In this document: in pieces, positions 45,417-56,015 of the stretch | Layout: each line of letters begins with the position of its first letter | Position numbering within the stretch: position 1 is the stretch's first letter | NCBI RefSeq assembly: GCF_000807255.1 | Contig: NZ_CP009268.1 | Coordinates: 3,440,384 to 3,504,383 of the forward strand | Reading direction: 5' to 3' | Length of the DNA stretch: 64,000 nt | Origin: Clostridium pasteurianum DSM 525 = ATCC 6013 | GTDB taxonomy: Bacteria > Bacillota > Clostridia > Clostridiales > Clostridiaceae | The notes under the pieces: model-generated | The model's database searches: none | Seen by the model: only the letters and a program-made list of their open reading frames with translations | What the model was told of the DNA's origin: nothing | Program-made: the position numbers and the translations under genes

Positions 45417-48113
45417 TTAAGCCTTAGGAATATTGAAACTAAATACAGCTCCTCCCTCTTTTCTGTTAGCAGCTGTAATTTTCCCCCCATGGGCTTCTAC
45501 TATGGATTTGCAAATGGCAAGCCCCAATCCAATTCCCCGTCTTGAGTCGGATATTTTACTGCCATTTGTAAAAAATCTGTCAAATATATTAGACAATATT
45601 TTTTCATCTATCCCTGTTCCATTATCAATAACTTGAAAAATCACATCATCATCCTTTTCATATACCTTTATTTCTATAACAGATTCTTTAGGTGAAAACT
45701 TTACTGCATTATCCAGCAGATTTATGATAACCTGTTCAATTAAATTACCATCCATGGAAACCATTATAATGTTTTCAGGAACGCTAACTTTTATTTTGTG
45801 ATTTTTAAAATATTTAGAGCTTCTTTGAACCGCTTCAGACACTACTTCTTCTACCAGCTCCATATTTTTCTTAATTTCCATGTTACCCTCATCAAATTTA
45901 GTCATGCTCAATAAATTTTCAACTAGTCTTATCAACCATTCCGTATCATCATAAATACCATTTAACAAATCTTCTTTTGTCTTTTCAGATATAAATTTTC
46001 CATTTTCTAAGATGGTACTTATAGCTCCCTTAATACCTGCAAGAGGACTTCTAAGATCATGAGAAATCGATCTTAACAGATTACTTCTAAGCCTTTCTCT
46101 TTCAATTTGAACTTTAGATTTCTCCTGCTGACTTGAAAGAATTTCTCTATCTATGGCAATAGCTATTTGCCCTGTAATAGTCTGAACAATAAATTTTTGT
46201 TCTGGTTCAAGAAAACCTTGTAGGCAGGACACACCAATTACTCCTAATACTTTATTTTGAACTTTTATTGGCATATAATATCCCTTAGCTCCATAAAAGG
46301 TATCTGTACCATTACCAGCCTCCTTACCATTCAGATAGCTCCAGTAGGCTGCTGCATCTTCCTCTTTATTTAAAAATAAATTTTTATTTTCATCTTTATC
46401 TCTATTATACACAAAATTAGTAGAAAGCTTATTCCCCTCTGGTAAATATCCTATTATAGTCCTGTTAATTAACCGGGAAATATATTTTATTCCTATGGAA
46501 ATAACCTCGGAGGTACCCACTGCACTTAACAATTTACTACTAACCATATACAAAGTTTGAGTTCTCTTTTCCCTGTTATAAGAATTACTAGCTTCCTTTT
46601 GTATTTTATTTGTAAGACTTCCAACTATAAAAGCAACTGTAAGCATCATAATAAATGTAGTTAAATAATTTTTATCATAGAGCTTAAAAGAATACTTAGG
46701 ATCTGTAAATAAAAAATTAAACATTAGCACTACAAATATGGAAGATATTATACCTATTAAATATCCTGTTGTCTTCATGTAAACAATTATAACACCCAAT
46801 ATAAAAATCATAATAGCATTAGTATCGTTAAAACCCATATATTCAAAAATACTTGCAATTCCTGTTACAATTCCTATAATTATAGCCGCTTCAACAATTT
46901 CTCTAAGTGACAGATTGCTCCATTCATTTAATTTCAGTACTACCTTTTCTCTTTTCTTCTTGTACAATGAATTTGGTATTACATAAACATCAATATAAGC
47001 ATTGGAATCCATGAGTTTATCTACCACATCTTTAGCATAAAAATGAAATATTTTACTGCTTCGTTTATAATTTTTTCCTATAACTAGTTTAGTTATATTC
47101 CTAAATTCCGCATATTGTATTATTTGTTCAACTATATTATCTCCATATAATTGAACTACTTCTCCTCCTAATTTTTCAGCAAGATTAAAATTAAAATTTA
47201 ATCTCTTTTTATCCTGTTCACTTAAATTTTCAGATTTACTGGTAGAGATATATAAAACAATGAATTTTGAATGATAATTCTCTGCCATCCTTGCAGCAGT
47301 ACGTATAACCTTTGCTGAAGATGGAGATGGACTAATACAGGCCAATATCTGTTCAGAGGTTGGAATTACAGTAATTTCTCTTTTAGCCAGCCTTTCACTT
47401 TCTACTTCGTAGTTTACTCTGTCTGCAATTCTTCTGAGGGATATTTCTCTAAGAGCATATAAATTATTTCTAGTAAAAAAATTCAGTAATGCTCTTTTAA
47501 CTTGTTCCATTTTATATATTTTACCTTCATTAAAACGATTTAAAAGCTCATCAGGTTCAATATCTACTATTTCCACCTTTTCTGCATCATCAAATATTTT
47601 ATCAGGAATAGTTTCCCGTACAGATACATGAGTTATATTTTCTACCACATCGTTTAAGCTCTCAATATGCTGAACATTTACAGTAGTATAGACATCTATT
47701 CCTGCTGCAAGAAGTTCTTGTATATCCTGCCATCTTTTTCTATTTCTCTGACCTCTTGCATTAGTATGAGCAAGCTCATCCACTAATATTATTTTGGGTT
47801 TTCTAATGAGAGCCTTATCAATATCAAATTCTTTAAAAGTACTTCCCTTATATTTGATAATTTTATTTTCTATACTTTCCAGACCTTCAGTTAACGCCAT
47901 GGTTTCTGGTCTGGCATGAGGCTCAATATATCCTATAACTATATCTTCACCTGATTTTTTAATCTCCTGGGCTTCTCTAAGCATCTCATAGGTCTTTCCT
48001 ACTCCTGCTGCATATCCAAAAAATATTTTTAACTTTCCCTGCTTATTTTTCTCTTCTTCTTTTTCAATTTTACTTAAGAAATAGTCTGAACTTGGCCTTT
48101 CATAATGGCTCAT
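45417..48113 (-). CDS. kdpD: KdpD sensor kinase
   Basis: An 898-residue sensor of potassium limitation. The N-terminal KdpD domain has the Walker-like GYAAGVGKTYEML (near 32) and VDELAHTNARGQRNRKR. A universal-stress-like domain follows (about 245-370), then four close membrane helices (about 400-505), a GAF-type domain (about 530-650), the His in SISHDLRSPLAGI (near 672) and an ATPase domain with NLLDNAVKFSP, DNGTGID and GLGLAICKSIVEAHGG. The domain order and length match KdpD. It lies 197 bases after kdpC; a weak hairpin in that gap (about 48245-48294) may reduce read-through. Confidence 0.95.
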   Translation of the reverse strand: MSHYERPSSDYFLSKIEKEEEKNKQGKLKIFFGYAAGVGKTYEMLREAQEIKKSGEDIVIGYIEPHARPETMALTEGLESIENKIIKYKGSTFKEFDIDKALIRKPKIILVDELAHTNARGQRNRKRWQDIQELLAAGIDVYTTVNVQHIESLNDVVENITHVSVRETIPDKIFDDAEKVEIVDIEPDELLNRFNEGKIYKMEQVKRALLNFFTRNNLYALREISLRRIADRVNYEVESERLAKREITVIPTSEQILACISPSPSSAKVIRTAARMAENYHSKFIVLYISTSKSENLSEQDKKRLNFNFNLAEKLGGEVVQLYGDNIVEQIIQYAEFRNITKLVIGKNYKRSSKIFHFYAKDVVDKLMDSNAYIDVYVIPNSLYKKKREKVVLKLNEWSNLSLREIVEAAIIIGIVTGIASIFEYMGFNDTNAIMIFILGVIIVYMKTTGYLIGIISSIFVVLMFNFLFTDPKYSFKLYDKNYLTTFIMMLTVAFIVGSLTNKIQKEASNSYNREKRTQTLYMVSSKLLSAVGTSEVISIGIKYISRLINRTIIGYLPEGNKLSTNFVYNRDKDENKNLFLNKEEDAAAYWSYLNGKEAGNGTDTFYGAKGYYMPIKVQNKVLGVIGVSCLQGFLEPEQKFIVQTITGQIAIAIDREILSSQQEKSKVQIERERLRSNLLRSISHDLRSPLAGIKGAISTILENGKFISEKTKEDLLNGIYDDTEWLIRLVENLLSMTKFDEGNMEIKKNMELVEEVVSEAVQRSSKYFKNHKIKVSVPENIIMVSMDGNLIEQVIINLLDNAVKFSPKESVIEIKVYEKDDDVIFQVIDNGTGIDEKILSNIFDRFFTNGSKISDSRRGIGLGLAICKSIVEAHGGKITAANRKEGGAVFSFNIPKA

Positions 48114-48310
48114 AAAACCTCACCCACTTATATAAAATGTATTCATTATATTATTTTTCCAAAATTCCCAATATATAAGTAGCAATTATTACAACTCATA
48201 TTTAGATAATTGTCTTTTTTATGATATTATCACATATTTATGGGTTGTTAAATAATTAAGTGTATATAAACATCAATTTAATTATTCAACAATTTATTTT
48301 AAAATAGCTC

Positions 48311-48934
48311 TTACTTATTCAACATTGAAGCTATTTCAAGGTTAACTTTAAGCACATTTACTCTTGGTTCTCCAAAAATACCAAAAGTTTTACCCTCTGT
48401 ATATTTATTAACTATTTTTTGAAGTTCTTCCTTACTTATACCTGTTGCCTTTGATACAGAGGCTATTTGAATTTCAGCTGCTTTTGGACTTATGTCAGGA
48501 TCAAGTCCAGAACCAGAACTTGTAAGAAGATCTGTAGGTATATCTTCCTTTTTCACATGAGGATGAACTTTTAGAAAATCATTTATATCCTTTTGCACTC
48601 TTTCTGCTAATACTTTATTTGATGGTGACAAATTTTCAGAACCAGAAGAAACTCCTGAATATAATTTTTTACCATCTGCATCTGATTTTATATCTGCTTC
48701 CGTATAAGTATTATAGTTTATGGCAGAAACTCTACCTCTAAAAAATCTTGCATCAGTAAAATTTTGACCTATCAATTCTGATCCAACTGATTTGCCATTG
48801 CTTGTTATAATACTGCCATTTGACTGCTTAGGAAATAGCAACTGCCCTATTCCCGTTATAGAAAGCGGATAAATTATTCCGCAAATTATTATTAAAACAA
48901 TACTCAATCCAAAAGCATTTTTAAGCATTTTCAT
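48311..48934 (-). CDS. kdpC: KdpC subunit of the potassium ATPase
   Basis: A 207-residue subunit with one N-terminal membrane helix (about 10-30) and an external or inner domain that stabilises the complex. Family motifs are [14 protein letters not shown], the [17 protein letters not shown] segment and [19 protein letters not shown]-like [20 protein letters not shown]. The start follows GGAGG with 6 bases. It is the third subunit gene after kdpA and kdpB. Confidence 0.95.
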   Translation of the reverse strand: MKMLKNAFGLSIVLIIICGIIYPLSITGIGQLLFPKQSNGSIITSNGKSVGSELIGQNFTDARFFRGRVSAINYNTYTEADIKSDADGKKLYSGVSSGSENLSPSNKVLAERVQKDINDFLKVHPHVKKEDIPTDLLTSSGSGLDPDISPKAAEIQIASVSKATGISKEELQKIVNKYTEGKTFGIFGEPRVNVLKVNLEIASMLNK

Positions 48935-49027
48935 TTTAATGCCTCCTTCTATTTATCATAATAAATATATTAATTATCTGAAAAATAACAACATAAATAT
49001 GAGACTACAGTTATTTGAAGTTTCCAG

Positions 49028-51085
49028 TTAACCTAAATTAAAAATTCTAACCATTGGAGTTATAATCATATCTATAATTTTTATTCCTACAAAAGGTGCG
49101 AGTACACCACCAAGTCCAAATATAAGCATATTTCTCAAAAGTAACATTTCCGCTTTCATAGCTCTATATTTTACACCTTTCATAGCAATGGGTATCAGAA
49201 GTGGTATTATTATGGCATTAAATATCAATGCTGATAATATAGCACTATTAGGTGTAGATAGTTTCATAATGTTCATAACCTGCATCTGTGGTATGGCTGC
49301 TGTAAATATAGCTGGTATTATAGCAAAATATTTTGCAGCATCATTAGCTATGCTAAAGGTTGTAAGTGCCCCTCTTGTTATAAGCAGTTGTTTCCCTATT
49401 TCAACCACTTCAAGTATTTTAGTAGGATCTGAATCTAGATCCACCATATTTGCAGCTTCTTTTGCAGCAGTAGTTCCACTATTCATGGCAAGGCCTACAT
49501 CAGCCTGAGCAAGAGCTGGTGCATCATTAGTTCCGTCCCCTGTCATTGCAACAATTTTACCTTCAGATTGTTCTTTTTTTATGACATCTATCTTATCTTC
49601 CGGTTTACACTCAGCTACAAACCCATCTACTCCTGCTTCTTTGGCAATAGTTGCAGCTGTAAGAGGATTATCTCCAGTACACATTATAGTCTTAATACCA
49701 ATTTCACGAAGCCTTTGAAATCTTTCCACAAGTCCAGGTTTAACGGTATCCTTTAGATATATAACTCCATAAATTTTATTGTTAACACATACTACAAGAG
49801 GTGTTCCACCTAATTTAGCTACATTATTAACTGTATCTTCTAATTCCTCAGGTATTTTACCCTCAAGTTCTGTAACTCTCTTTTTTATGGCATCATAGGC
49901 TCCCTTTCTTATACTAGTACCATCTTCTAAGTCTATTCCACTCATCCTAGTCTGTGCTGTAAACTCTTCAAACCTTATATTGATATATTTATCCTTATCC
50001 ACAGAGCATCCTAATTTTTTCCCAAGTTCAACTATAGACTTACCTTCTGGAGTATCATCACTTAAAGAACATATCACTGCATAATTTATAAGCTCTATCT
50101 TTTGTAAACCTCCAACGGGAATAAAATCTGATGCAAGTCTGTTTCCAAAGGTTATAGTTCCCGTTTTATCAAGTATCATAGTATCTACATCACCACAGGC
50201 CTCAACAGCTTTTCCGGACATAGCTATTACATTAAATCGAGTAACTCTATCCATTCCCGCTATACCAATTGCAGATAAAAGTCCACCTATAGTAGTTGGT
50301 ATTAGGCAAACTAAAAGAGCTATAAGTGTTGATATTGAAATTTTCACTCCAACGTAGGATGCCATAGGATAAAGTGATACCAGTACAATGAGAAAAATCA
50401 GCGTAAGACTTACAAGTATAGTATTAAGTGCAATCTCATTTGGAGTCTTTTGTCTTGAAGAACCTTCTACAAGGTTAATCATCTTATCAAGGAAGGATTC
50501 ACCTGGAGTAGCTGTCATTTTGATTTTAAGCCAATCGCTTACAACCTTTGTTCCTCCTGTAACTGAAGCAAAGTCTCCACCAGGTTCTTTTACAACTGGT
50601 GCTGATTCACCAGTAATTGCAGATTCATCTACAGATGCTATCCCTTCAATGACTTCACCATCATTTGGAATTATATCTCCATTTTCCACTAAAACTATAT
50701 CACCTTTTTTAAGTTCACTGGCACTTATTACTGTTACTTTTCCATTGGAATCTAAAAGCTTTGCCACGGTATCCTTACGAGTTTTCTTAAGAGTTTCTGC
50801 CTGAGCCTTTCCTCTGCCCTCTGCCACTGCCTCTGCAAAATTCGCAAATAAAACCGTTATAAATAAAATTATAGTTACTATAAAATTATAAATCCTCAAA
50901 TTGTTTCCTGTATCACCAAATACATTGGGAAAAATTGTGAGAAACAGTGATATAAAGAAACCAATTTCAACTACAAACATAACAGGATTTTTAAACATAT
51001 ATTGAGGATTTAGTTTCTTAAAACATTCAACAGATGCATCTTTCATTATATCCTTTGTAATAAATTTAGATTTTTTATTTTCCAT
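49028..51085 (-). CDS. kdpB: KdpB, catalytic P-type ATPase subunit
   Basis: A 685-residue ATPase that powers KdpFABC. The phosphorylated Asp is in [14 protein letters not shown] (near 310), with TGES at about 160 ([12 protein letters not shown]), the hinge [21 protein letters not shown] and [14 protein letters not shown] near the N-terminus. The start is the ATG of MENKKSKF, 17 bases after the kdpA stop and preceded by GGATGATG; an in-frame codon further upstream would overlap kdpA. Confidence 0.95.
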   Translation of the reverse strand: MENKKSKFITKDIMKDASVECFKKLNPQYMFKNPVMFVVEIGFFISLFLTIFPNVFGDTGNNLRIYNFIVTIILFITVLFANFAEAVAEGRGKAQAETLKKTRKDTVAKLLDSNGKVTVISASELKKGDIVLVENGDIIPNDGEVIEGIASVDESAITGESAPVVKEPGGDFASVTGGTKVVSDWLKIKMTATPGESFLDKMINLVEGSSRQKTPNEIALNTILVSLTLIFLIVLVSLYPMASYVGVKISISTLIALLVCLIPTTIGGLLSAIGIAGMDRVTRFNVIAMSGKAVEACGDVDTMILDKTGTITFGNRLASDFIPVGGLQKIELINYAVICSLSDDTPEGKSIVELGKKLGCSVDKDKYINIRFEEFTAQTRMSGIDLEDGTSIRKGAYDAIKKRVTELEGKIPEELEDTVNNVAKLGGTPLVVCVNNKIYGVIYLKDTVKPGLVERFQRLREIGIKTIMCTGDNPLTAATIAKEAGVDGFVAECKPEDKIDVIKKEQSEGKIVAMTGDGTNDAPALAQADVGLAMNSGTTAAKEAANMVDLDSDPTKILEVVEIGKQLLITRGALTTFSIANDAAKYFAIIPAIFTAAIPQMQVMNIMKLSTPNSAILSALIFNAIIIPLLIPIAMKGVKYRAMKAEMLLLRNMLIFGLGGVLAPFVGIKIIDMIITPMVRIFNLG

Positions 51086-51101
51086 AATCACATCATCCTT
51101 T

Positions 51102-52775
51102 TTATAATGTAAGTTGTTCCGCAATTGGTCCAAGAGCTAACGCCGGAAAAAATGTAAGGGCACCCATTATCAAAACAATAAATATAAGTGTCAATGTAAA
51201 TATTCCATTATCTGTTCTAAAGGTCCCTGAAGTAGCAGGTATGGATCTCTTTGAAGCTAAAGATGCCGCTACAGCAATTAAAATTATCATGGATAAATAT
51301 CTTCCACAGAACATAACTATTCCTGCAGCAATATTCCAGAACATAGTATTATCTGCAAGTCCTTCAAGAGCAGAACCATTGTTTGCTGCCGCACTTGAAA
51401 ATTGATACAATACCTGTGTAAACCCATGAAATCCTGGATTTGATATACTTTCTGTTCCCTGTGGAACTACTAACGCTAGGGCCGAAGACATGAGTATTAA
51501 CAGAGGATGAATAATTATTGCCAGTGCTATCAATTTTATTTCCTTTGCTTCAATCTTCTTTGACAAAAATTCAGGAGTTCTTCCCACCATGAGGCCACAT
51601 AGGAAAACTGTGAGTATAGCATACATAATCATGTTCATGAATCCTGTACCTATTCCACCAAATATCACATTGAGCATAATATTCATAAGCGGCACTAATC
51701 CACCTATAGGTGTCAATGAATCATGCATATTATTAACTGCTCCGGTGGACGTAGCTGTAGTTATTGTAGTGAAAAGCGAAGATAAACCTATACCAAGCCT
51801 CACTTCTTTTCCTTCCATATTTCCCACAAACTGATTAAGCCCTAAATTTGCCAGTGCAGGATTACCTGCTTTTTCAGATGCATAACATATTACAAGCCCT
51901 ATTAGAAGAAGCACAGACATAGCTATGAATATAGAGATTGCCTGTTTTTTCTTTTTTAGCATATATCCAAAGCATACTACCACTGCTCCTGCCAAAAGCA
52001 GTATTGAAACTGACTGAACAACATTTGTAAGTGGTGTAGGGTTTTCAAAGGGATGAGCTGAATTAGCACTAAAAAATCCTCCTCCATTAGTTCCCAGCAT
52101 TTTTATAGCTTCCAAACTTGCAACAGGTCCCATTGAAATATCTTGAAACTTTCCTTCTATAGTAGTTACTGTTTTATTGGATACTAGAGTCTGTGGTACT
52201 CCCTGCTGAATATAAAATATAGCTGCTATAATAGACAGAGGTAGTAATATTCTAGTTATAATTCTTACTAAATCCACATAAAAATTTCCCATTTCCCTTT
52301 TTCTTCCTGAAATTGCCCTCATAAATGCAAAGCTTATTGCCAGACCTGTAGCTGCTGCAAAGAACATAAAAAATGTAATTACTGCCATCTGACTAAAATA
52401 GGAAAGTCCGGATTCACCACTATAATCTTGAAGATTTGTATTAGTCATAAAACTTATTACAGTATTAAAAGTAAGTCCCTGTTCCATGTTTCCTATATTA
52501 TTAGGATTTAAAATATGAATTGACTGAATTCTTAAAATTAAATAGGCGATAAAAGCAGCTATAGCATTGCAGGAAATCAATGCTAAAATATACTGTTTCC
52601 AGCTCATATCCTCTTTTTTTATTCCTGAAATCCTGTAAATAAAATTATCTATTTTATCTAATAAGGGATCTAAGAAAGTTCTTTCATGTTCTGCTACTTT
52701 ATAAATATATTTACCTAAAGGGATGCAAAGGAGCACAAAAATTAAAAGTATAATCCCAATTTGTAATATTTCCAT
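51102..52775 (-). CDS. kdpA: KdpA, potassium-binding channel subunit
   Basis: A 557-residue potassium-translocating subunit related to K+ channels, with ten helices. Selectivity-filter-like segments are visible: [50 protein letters not shown] and NNGSALEGL. Together with KdpB, C and F it takes up K+ at very low external levels. The start ATG follows GGAGG by 9 bases; the in-frame ATG upstream lies at the edge of an inserted MITE and has no site. The MITE separates it from kdpF. Confidence 0.95.
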   Translation of the reverse strand: MEILQIGIILLIFVLLCIPLGKYIYKVAEHERTFLDPLLDKIDNFIYRISGIKKEDMSWKQYILALISCNAIAAFIAYLILRIQSIHILNPNNIGNMEQGLTFNTVISFMTNTNLQDYSGESGLSYFSQMAVITFFMFFAAATGLAISFAFMRAISGRKREMGNFYVDLVRIITRILLPLSIIAAIFYIQQGVPQTLVSNKTVTTIEGKFQDISMGPVASLEAIKMLGTNGGGFFSANSAHPFENPTPLTNVVQSVSILLLAGAVVVCFGYMLKKKKQAISIFIAMSVLLLIGLVICYASEKAGNPALANLGLNQFVGNMEGKEVRLGIGLSSLFTTITTATSTGAVNNMHDSLTPIGGLVPLMNIMLNVIFGGIGTGFMNMIMYAILTVFLCGLMVGRTPEFLSKKIEAKEIKLIALAIIIHPLLILMSSALALVVPQGTESISNPGFHGFTQVLYQFSSAAANNGSALEGLADNTMFWNIAAGIVMFCGRYLSMIILIAVAASLASKRSIPATSGTFRTDNGIFTLTLIFIVLIMGALTFFPALALGPIAEQLTL

Positions 52776-52794
52776 ATTAATGACCTCCATATAT

Positions 52795-52955
52795 TTAGGC
52801 ATATTAAAATAAACAACCAGTCAGTATACTAGTGTATTTTGCATCTTACTGCGTCAACAGAACCCTCAGATAGCTCTTATCTTTGGAACCTATGTCTTAT
52901 AGGATTCAAAATATCCGTGGCATCTTTGACTTACTATTTATTTGCGTATACCTAA
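52795..52955. mobile_element. MITE copy B, inside the kdp operon
   Basis: A 161-base element with TTAGGCAT at the left and a matching inverted ATACCTAA at the right. Its interior (CCAGTCAGTATACTAG, ACTGCG.CAACAGAACCCT.AGATAGCTC) matches the copy at 58195-58358. It begins 20 bases before the kdpA start codon, and its other end abuts the kdpF stop codon. Non-coding. Confidence 0.8.
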
Positions 52956-53033
52956 TTAAAATTTTTCAGGATTAAATAATGCATAACATAAATAAATAAA
53001 CAATAAAATAATTACTATTCCTAAAAAAATCAT
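52956..53033 (-). CDS. kdpF: KdpF small subunit
   Basis: A 25-residue single-helix peptide, too short for ordinary ORF calling. It begins MIFLGIVIILLF and ends ALFNPEKF; the NPEKF ending is the family hallmark. It stabilises the KdpABC complex. GGAGGG sits 7 bases before the ATG. The stop codon touches the edge of the MITE, so the element entered precisely between kdpF and kdpA. Confidence 0.9.
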   Translation of the reverse strand: MIFLGIVIILLFIYLCYALFNPEKF

Positions 53034-53049
53034 AAATAACCCTCCAGTA

Positions 53050-53145
53050 CTATTTTTTACTTAGCTGCCTTTCGCACCAGTTTATAAAATATTTTAAAGC
53101 TACAAATCCAATTAGAATCAGAGCTATAAATATAACGTCCTGCAT
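53050..53145 (-). CDS. Tiny membrane protein upstream of kdpF
   Basis: A 31-residue peptide that begins MQDVIFIALILIGF, forms one membrane helix (about residues 4-22) and ends with a basic NWCERQLSKK tail. AGGGGGTG lies before the ATG. It is 16 bases upstream of kdpF and in the same direction, so it is the first gene of the operon. Similar short proteins with a CER-like motif after one helix occur before kdpF in other bacteria, to my knowledge without an assigned role. I propose a Kdp accessory peptide. Confidence 0.75.
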   Translation of the reverse strand: MQDVIFIALILIGFVALKYFINWCERQLSKK

Positions 53146-53222
53146 AATGTCGCACCCCCTGTTCTTTTCAACTCTAATATTATCATCTTACATATAAAAT
53201 TTAAGTTAAGATTGTACTTATC

Positions 53223-53244
53223 TGTATAAAGATTGTATAAAGAT
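53223..53244 (-). promoter_or_regulatory. Tandem 11-base repeats, likely KdpE binding site
   Basis: TGTATAAAGAT occurs twice with no gap (53223-53233, 53234-53244). OmpR-family regulators bind direct repeats one helical turn apart. It lies about 80 bases upstream of the first gene of the kdp operon, before a possible -10 GATAAT on the bottom strand. Confidence 0.6.
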
Positions 53245-53267
53245 TTTGAAGATTTATTGAAATAAAA

Positions 53268-53312
53268 AAGTAATGAAGAAAACCAAATATTAATTAGCTT
53301 TCCTCATTACTT
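53268..53312 (-). terminator. Hairpin upstream of the kdp promoter region
   Basis: AAGTAATGA (53268-53276) pairs with TCATTACTT (53304-53312); T-rich tracts lie on both sides. It may block read-through into kdp from upstream. The rest of 53146-53577 holds the repeats at 53223, the short MITE at 53489 and AT-rich sequence. Confidence 0.55.
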
Positions 53313-53488
53313 ATATTTTTATCCGATGATCTTATAATGGATTGCTGCTACTATACCACGCTCTGTAAAAATAATTCACATAAGATAGAGATTATTCCCT
53401 ATTGAATTTATTTAACATTCTCTACAGTTATAATAATTATAACTAATATTCATTTCAGTTATATAATATAATTATCTATAATATAATT

Positions 53489-53529
53489 ATAAGGCATCTT
53501 TGACTTGTTATTTGTTTTTAAATGCCTAA
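53489..53529. mobile_element. MITE copy C, minimal (two ends only)
   Basis: About 41 bases: AAGGCATCTTTGACTTG joined to TTATTTGTTTTTAAATGCC, that is, the two terminal repeats of the MITE family with no interior. It lies just upstream of the methyltransferase gene. Confidence 0.65.
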
Positions 53530-53577
53530 GTTGATTGCATAATTAACAAACAATAATTTACAAGGGAGATAATTATA

Positions 53578-54336
53578 ATGGATTACAGAGACAAAGACAG
53601 ATTTTTTTCAATGGCTGAAACTTACAATGAAATGATTAAATATGTACTGCCACAATATGATTTTCTTCAGAATGAAGCAATAAAATCAGCACCCTTTAAG
53701 AAAAATGATGAGATAATAGTATTTGATTTAGGTGCAGGCAGTGGAATATTCTTAGAGAGAATATTGAGTAATTTTCCAAATGCCAAATGTTACTGGATAG
53801 ATTATTCTACTGATTTTATAGAAGCAGCAAAAAAAAGATTAAGTGCCTACTCCAACAGAGTAAAGTATATAATTACAACTCTACAGGATGATTTAGAAAG
53901 TAAAATAGATACAAAAGCAGATTTAATTTTCTCCATGTCTGCCATTCACCATTTGGAAACCGAAGAGAAAAAATCACTCTATAAAATCTGCTATAATTTA
54001 CTTAAACCTTCCGGCTGGTTCTTTAACTGTGATGAAATGAAGACACTGTATAAAGATGCTTACATAAACAGCATGAAATTCTGGGTTAATTATGTCAATA
54101 GCACTAAATCACAGATCCCAGTTGATAAACTAAAATATTATGAAAACTGGACCTCTACCTTTGGAAAATGGCAGGAAAGAAATATTGTACATGTAGATAC
54201 CCCTAAAGTAAAAGGCGATGATATACATGAAAGTTTTCTCAGTCAGATTGAATGGCTAAAGGATGCTGGATTTATCAATGTTGATTTATTTGTAAAATAC
54301 CATTTGTGGAGTATAATTGGAGGAAGTAAAAATTAA
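53578..54336 (+). CDS. SAM-dependent methyltransferase, class I
   Basis: A 252-residue cytoplasmic methyltransferase. The SAM-binding motif I is VFDLGAGSGIFLERIL (near residue 47), with the acidic end of strand 2 in CYWIDYSTDFIEAAKKRL and the DLIFSMSAIHHLE segment (near 118). The target could be a small molecule or a modified metabolite; the sequence gives no substrate. A GGGAG site precedes the ATG. It is a single gene between the kdp leader and a convergent diguanylate cyclase gene. Confidence 0.85.
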   Translation: MDYRDKDRFFSMAETYNEMIKYVLPQYDFLQNEAIKSAPFKKNDEIIVFDLGAGSGIFLERILSNFPNAKCYWIDYSTDFIEAAKKRLSAYSNRVKYIITTLQDDLESKIDTKADLIFSMSAIHHLETEEKKSLYKICYNLLKPSGWFFNCDEMKTLYKDAYINSMKFWVNYVNSTKSQIPVDKLKYYENWTSTFGKWQERNIVHVDTPKVKGDDIHESFLSQIEWLKDAGFINVDLFVKYHLWSIIGGSKN

Positions 54337-54378
54337 TTTGATATAAAGTTTTAATAAAGACTATGAAATTAAAGATTC

Positions 54379-54417
54379 GCCGCTGTTCTACTCTTTATAA
54401 TTGAGTACTGCAGCGGC
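54379..54417. terminator. Hairpin between convergent genes
   Basis: GCCGCTG (54379-54385, with the preceding base) pairs with CAGCGGC (54411-54417), with further pairing inside. It lies between the stop codons of the methyltransferase and the diguanylate cyclase. No long T-run. Confidence 0.55.
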
Positions 54418-54441
54418 TATACATGGACATAGATCAATTAT

Positions 54442-55536
54442 TCAATGAAGCGTAACTTTATCTGCTAAAATCACTTTATTTCTTCCAGTATGTTTAGCTC
54501 TATAGAGTGCTGAATCAGCTTCCTCAAAAAGTTTATCTAGATCTGATGTTATATCAGGATAAGTAGATATACCTATTGAAACTGTTATATTTATTTTTGT
54601 ACCATCATTAAGTTCAAAGGGATAGTTTTCTACTGCTGTTCGAATATTTTCTGCTATTCTCACAGCATGATTGGGATAGCAATCTAATAATAAAACTGAA
54701 AATTCTTCTCCGCCATTTCTTGAAACCACTTCGGAACTTCCGCAAGTATTTATTAATATACTGCTTAATTGTTTCAAAATAACATCCCCATTTGAATGTC
54801 CATAACTATCATTTACTTTTTTAAAGAAATCAATATCTATTACAAGCATAGAAAGCCTTTCATTTTTTTCTTTTACATCAACCAGCATTTTGTTAAAAAT
54901 AGTATCAAAACATCTCACATTGTTTAATCCAGTTAGAAAATCTTTTGAATATCCTTCTTTTAGCTGTCTATATATACTAGTTAGGCCACTCAAATACACT
55001 GTATATTTATATATGGATGCAGATATTAATATCATAGCTGTGGAATATACAAATATGATATTCATTAAAATTCTACTATTGTTTATAATTATACTAAAAG
55101 ATACCGTGCTAATTATTAAAGAGTATATAACAGAATAAATAAAGATGTCTTTTTTGGAAGTTCTTATATAAGAAATCACACCACATCCTATTCCCATAAG
55201 CAAAGCACAGATAACTGCACTGACTGAGGATTGGTTTAGTCCAAAATAAGAAACTCTAAATATTCCAATTAACAAACTAGTTATAAATGAGGAAATTAAA
55301 CCTCCATATATTGCAGTTAATATTATAGGTATATTACGAAAATCAACTATTGTATTATTGTCAATATGTAAGCTATAAATCATTAATATTATTCCAAGTA
55401 AACCACCTATAAAACTTATAGCTATTTTTAAACTTAAGGATAGTTTATGATTTAAGCTTTTATCCCTAAATAACTGATGAAATATACTAATAAATGCTAC
55501 TAAAATAGAAGCATTTGCAAATAAATCTCGTAACAT
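54442..55536 (-). CDS. Membrane-bound diguanylate cyclase (5TMR_LYT-like sensor, GGDEF)
   Basis: A 364-residue protein. Residues 1-185 contain about six hydrophobic segments in a LytS-like sensor domain (FRNIPIILTAIYGG is typical). The GGDEF domain is at about 205-360: DFLTGLNNVRCFD, LVIDIDFFKKVNDSYGHSNGD, and the active site SRNGGEEFSVLL, which is intact. No RxxD inhibitory site is visible upstream of it. It makes cyclic-di-GMP in response to an unknown signal. It complements the HD-GYP protein at 26.9-27.9 kb. Confidence 0.92.
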   Translation of the reverse strand: MLRDLFANASILVAFISIFHQLFRDKSLNHKLSLSLKIAISFIGGLLGIILMIYSLHIDNNTIVDFRNIPIILTAIYGGLISSFITSLLIGIFRVSYFGLNQSSVSAVICALLMGIGCGVISYIRTSKKDIFIYSVIYSLIISTVSFSIIINNSRILMNIIFVYSTAMILISASIYKYTVYLSGLTSIYRQLKEGYSKDFLTGLNNVRCFDTIFNKMLVDVKEKNERLSMLVIDIDFFKKVNDSYGHSNGDVILKQLSSILINTCGSSEVVSRNGGEEFSVLLLDCYPNHAVRIAENIRTAVENYPFELNDGTKINITVSIGISTYPDITSDLDKLFEEADSALYRAKHTGRNKVILADKVTLH

Positions 55537-56015
55537 GTGATTTTAGCCTTTCAAATTGTATTATTAAATATATATTTTTTCTACATATTTCTACATGAAT
55601 ATTGTAGAATATATTAATAACCTTGTCAATTATTTCTAGAATTTATTAAGTTTTTCATAATAAATATAAAGTTTAAGTTTTTTTAATTTGCTTGAATAGC
55701 AAATATATTATTTATTGCCTTGATGGCAGATATACTTAACTTTCCAAATATAGCTCTAAACCCTAAAATCAATTCCAAGTTACCTAGTGTACCTCCTACA
55801 CTCTTTTCAAGAGAAGTAATTACCTTTAATATAGGCATTCCTTCCATTACTTTAATGTCAATAATTTTTATCAAATCCTTTTAGTACTATTAATACAAAA
55901 TTATAAGGCCCAGCTTTCTAAAAGCTTGGACCTTTTATAATGTCATTTATTCTTAAAATAACTTTTATATTCAGAATTTCTATTAAAGATATTTTCCCAC
56001 TGGCTTTTCGATCTT
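55537..56015. other. Gap with one doubtful 63-codon ORF and a terminator
   Basis: A bottom-strand ORF (55683-55874) starts at a TTG too close to its AAAAGGA site; it encodes a hydrophobic, Gly- and Ile-rich peptide I do not recognise. It may be real (a small peptide) or chance. The hairpin AAGGCCCAGCTTT (55905-55917) with its near-complement (to 55934) ends the nitroreductase transcript. Nothing else is supported. Confidence 0.3.

Noticed and set aside
48245-48294. Terminator between kdpC and kdpD
   Set aside because: The hairpin is weak and AT-only and has no T-run; listed only as a comment on kdpD.
53146-53577. Cyclic-di-AMP riboswitch before kdp
   Set aside because: No ydaO-type conserved core was found; only repeats, one hairpin and a short MITE are present.
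55683-55874. 63-codon ORF downstream of the nitroreductase
   Set aside because: The TTG start is too close to its Shine-Dalgarno-like site and the sequence is unrecognised; kept only as a note on the gap.
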